Part shown: positions 10,017-16,024 of the stretch, in pieces
Numbering within the stretch: position 1 is the stretch's first letter
How the letters are laid out: each line of letters begins with the position of its first letter
Assembly: GCA_012799415.1 (NCBI GenBank)
Contig: JAAZLH010000081.1
Span: 1-39,799 of the forward strand
Direction of reading: 5' to 3'
From: Candidatus Epulonipiscium sp.
GTDB lineage: Bacteria > Bacillota > Clostridia > Lachnospirales > JAAYNZ01
Length of the DNA stretch: 39,799 nt
Translations under genes and position numbers: made by a program
Notes under the pieces: model-generated
Databases searched by the model: none
Told to the model about the DNA's origin: nothing
Seen by the model: only the letters and a program-made list of their open reading frames with translations

Positions 10017-10877
10017 ATGTTTCAAAAAAATAAAAAGTGGATAATGATATCAGTGTTGGGACTAGGGACACTACTTTTTGGGTGGTTTTTAACCAGTAGT
10101 GTCTCTATTACGAGACAAATTCAAACTAGACTTTTACCCAATTCACAGTCCCCCCTATCTCAGATAAAAAAGAAAGCAACCTATGATTTAAATACATCAC
10201 TATACGTAGGCAACATTAGCCAAATGAAGACTTATAGACCTGAGTCTAAGGGATATACCAAGGAGCAAGCAATAAGATATGCAGAGATATTTCAAATACA
10301 AGCTTTAGTACAAGAAAGAGAAAAAGATTACTACTTTAAGGATGAAGGGAAAGAGCTAATCATCGATAAAGAGATAGGGAGGATACAATATAGGGATAAG
10401 TTATCTAGAATACAAAATAAAGATCATGTTTACACAGAAACTGAATTATTAAGACAAGCAGTAGAATGGGCAAAAAGTAAAGACTTAAATATAGAATATG
10501 CAAAAGCAGTCATCCATCATGAGCCGATAGAAAACCAATATCAGATTTATTTTATTAACACTATAGGAAACTTTTATAATTATAGCTATCCTCAAAAAAT
10601 TGTAATTAATGCCTATGGAGAAATTGGAGAGTTGGAATATTACCAAATACAATATATATCAAACGGAAATTATAGAATAAAGAAGCCTGAAATTGCCTAT
10701 GAAGAATTGAAAACTAAGTATGTTTATGAAGAGGAAGGATTTCAAATTGATATTCAGCAAGTGGAGCTAGTTTATAATGGGCAAGGTAAGATAGAACCTG
10801 CTTATCGTTTTTTTGGAGAAACAAATCAAAATACTATTTTTGAGAAAATGATTCCAGCTTTAGATCCTCTTTATTAA
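10017..10877 (+). CDS. Membrane-anchored protein of unknown function
   Basis: A 286-residue protein not assigned to a family. After a basic N-terminus (MFQKNKKW) there is one hydrophobic segment, about residues 8-27, with no lipobox or obvious signal peptidase site, so it is probably a single-pass anchor with an outside domain. The rest is polar, tyrosine-rich and alternates helix with amphipathic strand, with a repeated style of short KxxxxYAEI / RQAVEWAKSKDLN helices. The layout recalls the YycH/YycI regulators of the WalK system, but no signature is decisive and no walRK is present. The start is ATG 10017, 8 bases after AAAGGGGG; an in-frame GTG at 10008 overlaps the ribosome site. Confidence 0.6.
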   Translation: MFQKNKKWIMISVLGLGTLLFGWFLTSSVSITRQIQTRLLPNSQSPLSQIKKKATYDLNTSLYVGNISQMKTYRPESKGYTKEQAIRYAEIFQIQALVQEREKDYYFKDEGKELIIDKEIGRIQYRDKLSRIQNKDHVYTETELLRQAVEWAKSKDLNIEYAKAVIHHEPIENQYQIYFINTIGNFYNYSYPQKIVINAYGEIGELEYYQIQYISNGNYRIKKPEIAYEELKTKYVYEEEGFQIDIQQVELVYNGQGKIEPAYRFFGETNQNTIFEKMIPALDPLY

Positions 10878-10896
10878 GAGACTCTTAATCTAAGAT

Positions 10897-10941
10897 TTTT
10901 TGTCGAATGTATTGACAAAAAGGATAGAATATGCATAAATA
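10897..10941 (+). promoter_or_regulatory. Promoter with inverted repeat over the -35 box
   Basis: TTGACA (10912-10917) is followed after 18 bases by TAAATA (10936-10941), just upstream of the 67-residue gene. An 8-base perfect inverted repeat, TTTTTGTC (10897-10904) and GACAAAAA (10914-10921), covers the -35 element. It has no T run after it on the plus strand, so it looks more like a repressor site than a terminator (inference). Confidence 0.5.
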
Positions 10942-10984
10942 TATAGTGTAAAAGCTTTAATGACAATATAGGAGGAGAAGAGTA

Positions 10985-11188
10985 GTGTCCAAGAAAGAAA
11001 CAGAATTTGAACGCTATGAAAGAATGCAAAAACTTCAAAAAGAGGCGGAGTTAACAAAGAGAAAAGTAAGAGGATCAGAATTAGCCAGTATGAAGAAAAA
11101 AACTAAAGTGAGTGGGAGTAGTAAAAATCGCAACTGGACGAGAGACTACGAACTAGGTATTTTGGAGGAAGATGAATATATCTTATAG
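10985..11188 (+). CDS. Small basic protein of unknown function
   Basis: A 67-residue, highly charged protein (KETEFERYERMQKLQKEAEL, then a K/R/S-rich middle and an acidic tail LEEDEYIL). No hydrophobic segment or known domain is seen. The first half is predicted helical, possibly coiled coil. The start is GTG, supported by AGGAGGAG 7 bases upstream, and the gene has its own promoter and a bidirectional terminator. These signals make it more likely real than its size alone would. No function can be given. Confidence 0.6.
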   Translation: MSKKETEFERYERMQKLQKEAELTKRKVRGSELASMKKKTKVSGSSKNRNWTRDYELGILEEDEYIL

Positions 11189-11250
11189 CTAAGGGCGCTA
11201 CAAAAACAACAAATACAAAAAAATAGAATAAAAACTTTAATGATGTAATC

Positions 11251-11284
11251 AAAAAACCATAGGAGGATGATCCTATGGTTTTTA
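11251..11284. terminator. Bidirectional intrinsic terminator
   Basis: The stem AACCATAGGA (11255-11264) / TCCTATGGTT (11271-11280), loop GGATGA, is flanked by an A run on the left and a T run on the right. It can end both the 67-residue gene on the plus strand and the two helical-protein genes on the minus strand. Confidence 0.92.
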
Positions 11285-11291
11285 TTATGAG

Positions 11292-11576
11292 CTACCGATT
11301 CATTCCTTCCATCATTTGAACTAACATATCAAAGGTCTTTCTTTGTTGAGGAGATAAGGTAGATTTTAATGCTTCTATAATTAAGGCTAGCTCTTGCCTA
11401 GTAAATTTAAGTCCAGATTGTTTCATCTCTGTACCCATTCGCATAATATATTGTAATTTTTCTTGATCACTGATGCCTTCCATACCTGTAGCCACTTTTT
11501 TAATAAAATCTATTTTCGCACGATCCATTCTTTGAAATTCTTCCCGCTGTAATAGGGAATCTATTGAGCTTGACAT
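11292..11576 (-). CDS. Small all-helical protein of unknown function
   Basis: A 94-residue soluble protein rich in Met, Gln and Lys, predicted wholly alpha-helical, with no membrane segment or cysteine. The motif LSPQQRKTFDMLVQMMEGM at its C-terminus resembles segments of the 184-residue protein encoded just upstream. The start is ATG 11576, 8 bases after AGAAAGGA; an in-frame ATG three codons earlier overlaps that site. It is the second gene of a two-gene minus-strand operon ending at the bidirectional terminator. I do not recognise the family. Confidence 0.6.
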   Translation of the reverse strand: MSSSIDSLLQREEFQRMDRAKIDFIKKVATGMEGISDQEKLQYIMRMGTEMKQSGLKFTRQELALIIEALKSTLSPQQRKTFDMLVQMMEGMNR

Positions 11577-11643
11577 AAGGCACATCCTTTCTTAATGATT
11601 AACATTTTTCTTTTCCATCATAATATTTTTAATTTTGAGAGAT

Positions 11644-12198
11644 CTATTTTTCAGTCTGTAAGAAACTAGATGGATTCATAGATGAAAACATTTCAAACAT
11701 TTTTAACAAAGAATCTAAATTTGCACCTGATTTTTCTTCGTTTCCAGATGGTATCATATTTTGGAACAGTTGGGCTTTACTCATTACTTCTTGCATGGTA
11801 AAAAGATTAAGCATCATATCTAAAATTTGTTGTTTTTCTTTAGGGCAATGGGGACGTACAGATTGTAAAATACCAATCTTACCCTCAGGCTTCCGAGGGA
11901 AAGGATTAGCTAAAGATGAAAGTTGAGAAGCTGGGTAAAGGTCAAATACCTTTTTTAATTCTAAAGATTTTATAATAATGCCAAGATGACGTTGTTGTGG
12001 AACTTCTAAATAAGGAATTACAGCTTTTAACATGTTGATTTTGGGGCTGGCTATTGCTAAATCAAAAGAACTAATCATAGGTTGAGGGGGTGCAGGAAGC
12101 TTTGGCGTAGGTTCATCCTCCACAAGATCAGAAAAAAGTTTTGCCATGTCCATCCATTGTTCTATATTAAAAGGAGTATCATTATTTTCATTTGTCAT
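11644..12198 (-). CDS. Helical protein of unknown function, cotranscribed with 11292-11576
   Basis: A 184-residue cytoplasmic protein. Residues 1-40 are acidic with a proline-rich linker (PTPKLPAPPQP); the rest is helical with two similar units, IPYLEVPQQRHLGIIIKSLE and RPHCPKEKQQILDMMLNLF. Both resemble the C-terminus of the partner (LSPQQRKTFDMLVQMM), suggesting a shared short helical-hairpin repeat. No catalytic motif is visible. The ATG follows a strong GGGAGGGAGGGA site. The paired, Met/Gln-rich helical style and the nearby small proteins suggest a role in sporulation or envelope biology, but that is only an impression. Confidence 0.6.
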   Translation of the reverse strand: MTNENNDTPFNIEQWMDMAKLFSDLVEDEPTPKLPAPPQPMISSFDLAIASPKINMLKAVIPYLEVPQQRHLGIIIKSLELKKVFDLYPASQLSSLANPFPRKPEGKIGILQSVRPHCPKEKQQILDMMLNLFTMQEVMSKAQLFQNMIPSGNEEKSGANLDSLLKMFEMFSSMNPSSFLQTEK

Positions 12199-12251
12199 TC
12201 TGATCCCTCCCTCCCTTTCCTTTAAATTCTATAAATCTCTTTAATATATAG

Positions 12252-12279
12252 TTATTACTTTAAAAAAAATATATGTCAA
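12252..12279 (-). promoter_or_regulatory. Possible promoter of the helical-protein operon
   Basis: On the minus strand a consensus TTGACA (12279-12274) is followed after 16 bases by TAATAA (12257-12252). The -10 is weak. Confidence 0.4.
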
Positions 12280-12314
12280 AGAAAACAGGGCACTGTTAGA
12301 TTCAATAGGAAAAT

Positions 12315-12344
12315 CTACAGACAGTAAGTGCTTACTGTCTGTAG
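12315..12344 (-). terminator. Perfect inverted repeat, probable terminator of the 56-residue gene
   Basis: Arms CTACAGACAGTAAG and CTTACTGTCTGTAG (14 bases, perfect) lie 22 bases beyond the stop of the minus-strand gene at 12367. The minus strand continues ATTTTCC, so the T run is weak. The symmetry would also suit a protein-binding site. Confidence 0.55.
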
Positions 12345-12366
12345 TCTAGATTAAAGAAAGATTTTT

Positions 12367-12537
12367 CTAGTTAGCAAAGCCTCCGAAAAATCCATCACTG
12401 AAAACAACCAAAAAGATAATTAAGATAAAAAACAGATTGTTTTCTTTAAAATCAATACATGTGTTGTTATTGAAAAGAAGTAGGAAGAATAACAAGAAAA
12501 TTATGTTGTTACCTTTAAGTAAACCACCAAAATCCAT
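12367..12537 (-). CDS. Small two-helix hydrophobic protein, paralogue 1
   Basis: A 56-residue protein with N-terminus MDFGGLLKGNN, a first hydrophobic helix IIFLLFFLLLF, a short polar loop with FKENN, a second helix LFFILIIFLVVF and a Gly/Phe tail SDGFFGGFAN. The ATG at 12537 has AGGAGG 7 bases upstream, and an inverted repeat follows the stop. It aligns clearly with the proteins at 14498-14668 and 14713-14904. Small glycine- and aromatic-ended hydrophobic proteins are common in spore formers (for example the YjcZ type), but I cannot place this family. It is convergent with nothing and divergent from the subtilase gene. Confidence 0.75.
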   Translation of the reverse strand: MDFGGLLKGNNIIFLLFFLLLFNNNTCIDFKENNLFFILIIFLVVFSDGFFGGFAN

Positions 12538-12686
12538 ATGAACGCCTCCTTATATGATTAGATCCGACTGTAGCAATAGAATAATAAAACTGTATCTTTT
12601 TTAAATCAGTTCATTTCGTATGATGAAGCTGACAAACCTCCTTTTAAAAGGACTTCGTTTTATTGTATGAAAGAAGAGGGAGAAAT

Positions 12687-12714
12687 TTGACAGTTTTTTA
12701 AAAAAAATTTTAAT
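12687..12714 (+). promoter_or_regulatory. Probable promoter of the subtilase operon
   Basis: Consensus TTGACA (12687-12692) is followed after 16 bases by TTTAAT (12709-12714). This lies about 75 bases before the subtilase start. Confidence 0.5.
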
Positions 12715-12788
12715 CATCAACATTCGGCAGAGAAGAACATATACTGTAGGGGAAGAAGTTAGGTAAAACAGGAAGGGAGTTATTGCTT

Positions 12789-13970
12789 ATGGTATGGGTA
12801 GACAATTTGTCGATCCAAGAAGAAATGATTCAGGTCATTGTAGAGTGCAGCATGGATGAAGAGGAAGAAAAAAAGATTAAAGAATTAGGAACGGTTAAAT
12901 ATACATTGCCCATGATTGATGCTTATGTCGTTGAACTGCCAAAGAAACATATGAAAAATTTGCAATATCTTCGAGGAGTAAAACAGATTACAAGAGATAC
13001 TCACGTCACGGCCCAAATGGATACAGCTAGAGAAGCAGTTGGGGTAGAACAAGTACAGAGAAGAGGATATAAAGGTACGGGAATTGGAGTGGCAGTACTA
13101 GATTCAGGTATTTATCCGCATGATGATTTTACTTACCAGCGTAATCGAATTGTAGCGTTTAAAGATTTTCTTCATGGATATCAAATGCCTTACGATGATC
13201 ATTACCATGGCACTCATGTAGCTGGCATTATTGGAGGGGATGGATATAGATCCAATGGAAAATATCGGGGTATAGCTCCAGGATGCCATCTCATAGGTGT
13301 AAAAATTTTAGATGAAAAAGGAAAAGGAAATACATCAGATGTATTGGCTGGGATACAATGGGTTATTGATAATAAGCAACGTTATAACATACGAATAGCA
13401 AATTTATCCATTGGTACAGATCCAAAAGAAGGAGAAGATTCTCCTTTGGTTAAAGCAGTGCATGCTGCTTGGGATGCAGGAATCATAGTTGTGGTAGCTG
13501 CTGGAAATAATGGACCTAACCCACAAAGCATTACAGTTCCTGGAGTTGGGCGTAAGGTCATCACCGTTGGGGCTTCTGATGATCATGATACAGTACAAAT
13601 TCATGGAGATACAATTACGGATTATTCAGGAAGAGGACCAACCAAGGCTTGCATAAAAAAACCAGATGTTGTTGCACCTGGATCTAAGATTATGTCCTGT
13701 GACACAAGAAAAGAATATGTTCCATCTTCTGTTACTGCATCTGCTTTTAATGGCAATAGCGGGTATCGGGAATCCAGTGGTACATCTATGTCAACTCCGA
13801 TTGTTACGGGGGCCATTGCGCTCTTACTAGAACGTTATCCTAGGCTAACGCCTAACGATGTAAAATTACGTTTAAAACAAGGAACAGCGGATTTAACTTA
13901 TCCCCAAGCACAGCAGGGGTGGGGATTGATCCAGATTCAAAAATTAATATTAGGAGGAGGAGAATCATGA
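12789..13970 (+). CDS. Subtilisin-like serine protease (S8, AprX-like), cytoplasmic
   Basis: A 393-residue peptidase with the full Asp-His-Ser triad: D105 in AVLDSGIYPH, H140 in HGTHVAGIIGG and S333 in SSGTSMSTPIV, plus the oxyanion asparagine in VAAGNNGP. Residues 1-80 look like an I9-type prodomain (VIVECSMDEEEE..VVELP), so self-processing is likely. There is no signal peptide, as in the AprX group of intracellular subtilases. The start is ATG 12789, 9 bases after AAGGGAG; an in-frame TTG at 12783 is too close to that site. The stop overlaps the next gene (ATGA), so the two are translationally coupled. Confidence 0.93.
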   Translation: MVWVDNLSIQEEMIQVIVECSMDEEEEKKIKELGTVKYTLPMIDAYVVELPKKHMKNLQYLRGVKQITRDTHVTAQMDTAREAVGVEQVQRRGYKGTGIGVAVLDSGIYPHDDFTYQRNRIVAFKDFLHGYQMPYDDHYHGTHVAGIIGGDGYRSNGKYRGIAPGCHLIGVKILDEKGKGNTSDVLAGIQWVIDNKQRYNIRIANLSIGTDPKEGEDSPLVKAVHAAWDAGIIVVVAAGNNGPNPQSITVPGVGRKVITVGASDDHDTVQIHGDTITDYSGRGPTKACIKKPDVVAPGSKIMSCDTRKEYVPSSVTASAFNGNSGYRESSGTSMSTPIVTGAIALLLERYPRLTPNDVKLRLKQGTADLTYPQAQQGWGLIQIQKLILGGGES

Positions 13971-14434
13971 TTGACCAACCAACTATTTATCAAGTGGCAC
14001 ATATGATGACTAGTGAAGAACATATAACAAAAGATTTTCAAGAGATTATGGATGGATTAAAAGATATGATATACAATAAATATATTGGCACTCTTCAAGC
14101 TGTAGTTCAAGATCAATATAAAAGTAGCAAGAAAAATCCAACAAGAGAAGTGCGATTGCTTGAGGCAGCAAAACCTTTTGTAGAATCAACCCAACATTCT
14201 AAAATTGATAAATGGATAGATACGATGCATGCTATTCGTACTGTTCAGTCTTTGAGACAAGATCTACAAGAGTATTGGCTACCTGGTGCACAATCTATTA
14301 ACGCTATGGAACATGCTGATGGTGTATATGAAATAGATGAAGCTTGTATGCGAGGAAAAGTCATGGGGACTGGGAATTCAAGAGGAGATATGATTATGCT
14401 ACTTGCTATATTTTTGGTATGGAAAGAAATATAA
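13967..14434 (+). CDS. Unknown protein coupled to the subtilase
   Basis: A 155-residue protein of unrecognised family. Residues 1-130 are helical and charged (EEHITKDFQEIMDGLKDMIY, RLLEAAKPFVESTQHSKIDKW). The last 20 residues follow a Gly/Ser hinge and end in a short hydrophobic run MIMLLAIFLVW, similar in flavour to the helices of the neighbouring small proteins. Its ATG overlaps the subtilase stop by four bases and uses AGGAGGAG inside the protease gene. The tight coupling suggests a partner, substrate or inhibitor of the protease (inference). An intrinsic terminator follows. Confidence 0.7.
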   Translation: MIDQPTIYQVAHMMTSEEHITKDFQEIMDGLKDMIYNKYIGTLQAVVQDQYKSSKKNPTREVRLLEAAKPFVESTQHSKIDKWIDTMHAIRTVQSLRQDLQEYWLPGAQSINAMEHADGVYEIDEACMRGKVMGTGNSRGDMIMLLAIFLVWKEI

Positions 14435-14465
14435 AAAGAAGTGTAAAAAGAAATATAAAAAGTTT

Positions 14466-14498
14466 AAAGCAGAGGATATCAATATCCTCTGCTTTTTT
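14466..14498. terminator. Intrinsic terminator of the subtilase operon
   Basis: The stem GCAGAGGATA (14469-14478) / TATCCTCTGC (14483-14492), loop TCAA, is extended by AAA/TTT pairs and followed by T7. It also sits right after the stop of the minus-strand gene at 14498, so it may act on both strands, though the T run is weaker on the minus side. Confidence 0.92.
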
Positions 14499-14668
14499 TA
14501 GAATATATTGAAGCCAAAACCACCAGAAAAAACCACTAAGAAAATAATTAAAATGAAAAACAGACTGTTTTCTTTAAAACCTTCTTTACTGCCATTATTA
14601 AATAATAACAAGAAGAAAAATAAGAAGATAATATTTGAGTTTTTCCCAATTCCTATATTTGTTGACAT
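14498..14668 (-). CDS. Small two-helix hydrophobic protein, paralogue 2
   Basis: A 56-residue protein with polar start MSTNIGIGKNS, helix one NIIFLFFLLLFNN, loop GSKEGFKENS, helix two LFFILIIFLVVF and tail SGGFGFNIF. It is nearly identical to paralogue 1 over the KEN-LFFILIIFLVVFS stretch. AAAGGAGG precedes the ATG at 14668 by 5 bases. It is convergent with the subtilase operon and lies 44 bases downstream of paralogue 3, so the two are probably cotranscribed. The function is unknown. Confidence 0.75.
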   Translation of the reverse strand: MSTNIGIGKNSNIIFLFFFLLLFNNGSKEGFKENSLFFILIIFLVVFSGGFGFNIF

Positions 14669-14712
14669 GTGGGCCTCCTTTCCAAGCAGGTTAGATGCTT
14701 ATGGCTTGAAGA

Positions 14713-14904
14713 TTAACAGAAACCGCCTCCGCCTCCGCCACCCCAGCCCCAGCCGCCTAAGAAGACGATCAAGAACAGAATGAGTACAAAGAATAAAGTA
14801 TTTTCTTTTCCTGATCCTATGCCGGTGTTAAAAAGCAATAAGAAGAAAAATAAAAAGATGATATTGTTATTTTTTCCGCCTAAAAAATTTGTAGCTTCTG
14901 CCAT
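14713..14904 (-). CDS. Small two-helix hydrophobic protein, paralogue 3, glycine-rich tail
   Basis: A 63-residue protein: MAEATNFLGGKNN, helix NIIFLFFFLLLFN, loop TGIGSGKENT, helix LFFVLILFLIVF, then a tail GGWGWGGGGGGGFC. Helix and loop positions match paralogues 1 and 2. The Gly/Trp tail ending in a cysteine is unlike the other two and recalls coat or surface proteins that pack or cross-link (inference). GAAGGAGG lies 8 bases before the ATG. A small CCC-GAAA-GGG hairpin lies in the leader around 14931-14941. Confidence 0.75.
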   Translation of the reverse strand: MAEATNFLGGKNNNIIFLFFFLLLFNTGIGSGKENTLFFVLILFLIVFLGGWGWGGGGGGGFC

Positions 14905-15006
14905 TGTCTATTCCTCCTTCATTATTTAGGTCCCTTTCGGGTTCCAACATATTGAAATGATACTTGGTACAGTAATATATTATGAAGGATGGGCAAAGAG
15001 TGTGAC

Positions 15007-15046
15007 AAAGAAAAAGACTCCTTGATTAAAAAAGAATCTAGGAGTC
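15007..15046 (-). terminator. Intrinsic terminator of the 75-residue gene
   Basis: Read on the minus strand, GACTCCTAGATTC pairs with AATCAAGGAGTC (one mismatch) and is followed by TTTTTCTTTG. The 5' arm contains the stop codon of the gene at 15038. Confidence 0.75.
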
Positions 15047-15265
15047 ATTAGAACCAAAAAGAAATAGAAATAGAAGCAGAAGAAAAAAAATATTTTCTAA
15101 ATCAAGGATGTTTTGTGAGGAGGATTTTTCCTGAAACTGACTTTCGTTTATTATTTTACTTTCCGTAGGGGTTTTATTTTCCTCATGAACTTGATTGGCA
15201 GGTACACCGCGAAAGGGTAGAGGGATATCATCTAGATTTTGGTAGCTGTATCGATTCATTAACAT
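15038..15265 (-). CDS. Small tail-anchored-like protein of unknown function
   Basis: A 75-residue protein. The N-terminal 55 residues are polar and rich in Asn, Glu and Ser (MLMNRYSYQNLDDIPLPF onwards). Residues 56-71 form a single hydrophobic helix, ENIFFLLLLFLFLFG, ending GSNDS. The helix begins with the same E-N-x-x-F-F pattern as helix two of the three paralogues, so it may be a distant member. The start is ATG 15265, 7 bases after AAGGAG; an in-frame ATG 11 codons earlier lies upstream of that site. It is followed by its own terminator. Confidence 0.65.
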   Translation of the reverse strand: MLMNRYSYQNLDDIPLPFRGVPANQVHEENKTPTESKIINESQFQEKSSSQNILDLENIFFLLLLFLFLFGSNDS

Positions 15266-15376
15266 AATTACTCTCCTTCCATAATATAAATGAATCATTC
15301 ATTAAATTTTAAAAATAAAACATAAACTTGTGATTAAAACTCGAAAGATATCAAGTTATGTCAATAAAAGTTATAG

Positions 15377-15520
15377 ATATCCACAAAATAAAACATGTGA
15401 ATAAATTTCCCATGGAAGCTGTGGAAAGACAGCAGAACATAGAGGAAAATGAGAGGTAAAACAAAGTAGAACTGTGCATAAGTCTGTGGATATTGTGGAT
15501 AAAAAGCAAAACAATCCACA
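15377..15520. other. Cluster of DnaA boxes
   Basis: Matches to TTATCCACA within 144 bases: 15377-15385 (+, ATATCCACA), 15396-15404 (-, TTATTCACA), 15473-15481 (-, TTATGCACA), 15485-15493 (-, ATATCCACA) and 15494-15502 (-, TTATCCACA, exact). Weaker two-mismatch copies are at 15420-15428 (-) and 15512-15520 (+). The last two strong boxes abut each other. A very AT-rich stretch follows directly. The arrangement is like an origin or a DnaA-titrating cluster; no dnaA, dnaN or rpmH is in the window. Confidence 0.65.
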
Positions 15521-15925
15521 AAAACTTATTTTTTTATGTTAAATAGTCAAAAAATATTTCAAATATTTTGTATTTTAAACTAGACGAGTTCATTTTGCTT
15601 CAGTTTGTTCGCCAAAACCCAATAAGTTTGATGGTTAAGTCAGTCAGGATTTGAAGTGCAACATCTAATATATAGCTTTATTTCTTCCTATTAATATAGA
15701 TATCAAGGATATGCTGATTTTAGAACAAGTTTTATTAAAAAGGGAATCTGAAATTAAAAAGCGTTTTATGAAAAATGAAAGTTTTTATTCAATTATTTCA
15801 AATAACATCAAAAGCAAAGGCTGGATAATTAGGGTATAAAACAGTGTTTGATTGAGTTTTAGACTTATAGTTGTTTTTGAGAAAAACAATATATTTGAAC
15901 AAAATGAATCTAAAGTATTTCATCA
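15521..15925. other. Non-coding AT-rich stretch upstream of the citrate operon
   Basis: No convincing gene is seen. 15521-15590 is almost pure A/T and adjoins the DnaA-box cluster. A 42-codon frame at 15711-15839 has only a poorly spaced AAGGA before it and no recognisable product. An inverted repeat TTGTTTTT / AAAAACAA lies at 15871-15889. Confidence 0.5.
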
Positions 15926-15937
15926 TAACAATTGTTA
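15926..15937. promoter_or_regulatory. Palindromic candidate operator upstream of the citrate operon
   Basis: A perfect 12-base palindrome TAACAATTGTTA ends 9 bases before the -35 box of the citrate synthase promoter. With the repeat at 15871-15889, which has the same TTGTT/AACAA ends, it could bind an activator or repressor of the operon. Confidence 0.35.
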
Positions 15938-15946
15938 GAAAATTGA

Positions 15947-15975
15947 TTGACATTATGTAGGGAATCGGCTACAAT
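15947..15975 (+). promoter_or_regulatory. Promoter of the citrate synthase-aconitase-IDH operon
   Basis: Consensus TTGACA (15947-15952), a 17-base spacer and TACAAT (15970-15975). Transcription should start near 15982, about 40 bases before the first gene. Confidence 0.85.
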
Positions 15976-16024
15976 AATATTTAATAATTTTTGAGTATGG
16001 TTGTTAAGAGGGGGGTTTATTATT

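Noticed and set aside
15377..15590. Calling the DnaA-box region the chromosomal origin
   Set aside because: No dnaA, dnaN, rpmH or gyrase genes are present, and genes run mainly on the plus strand on both sides, with no switch of leading strand here. Kept only as a box cluster.
15711..15839. A 42-codon frame in the gap before the citrate operon
   Set aside because: The ribosome-site-like AAGGA is only two bases from the ATG, no promoter is evident, and the product resembles nothing.
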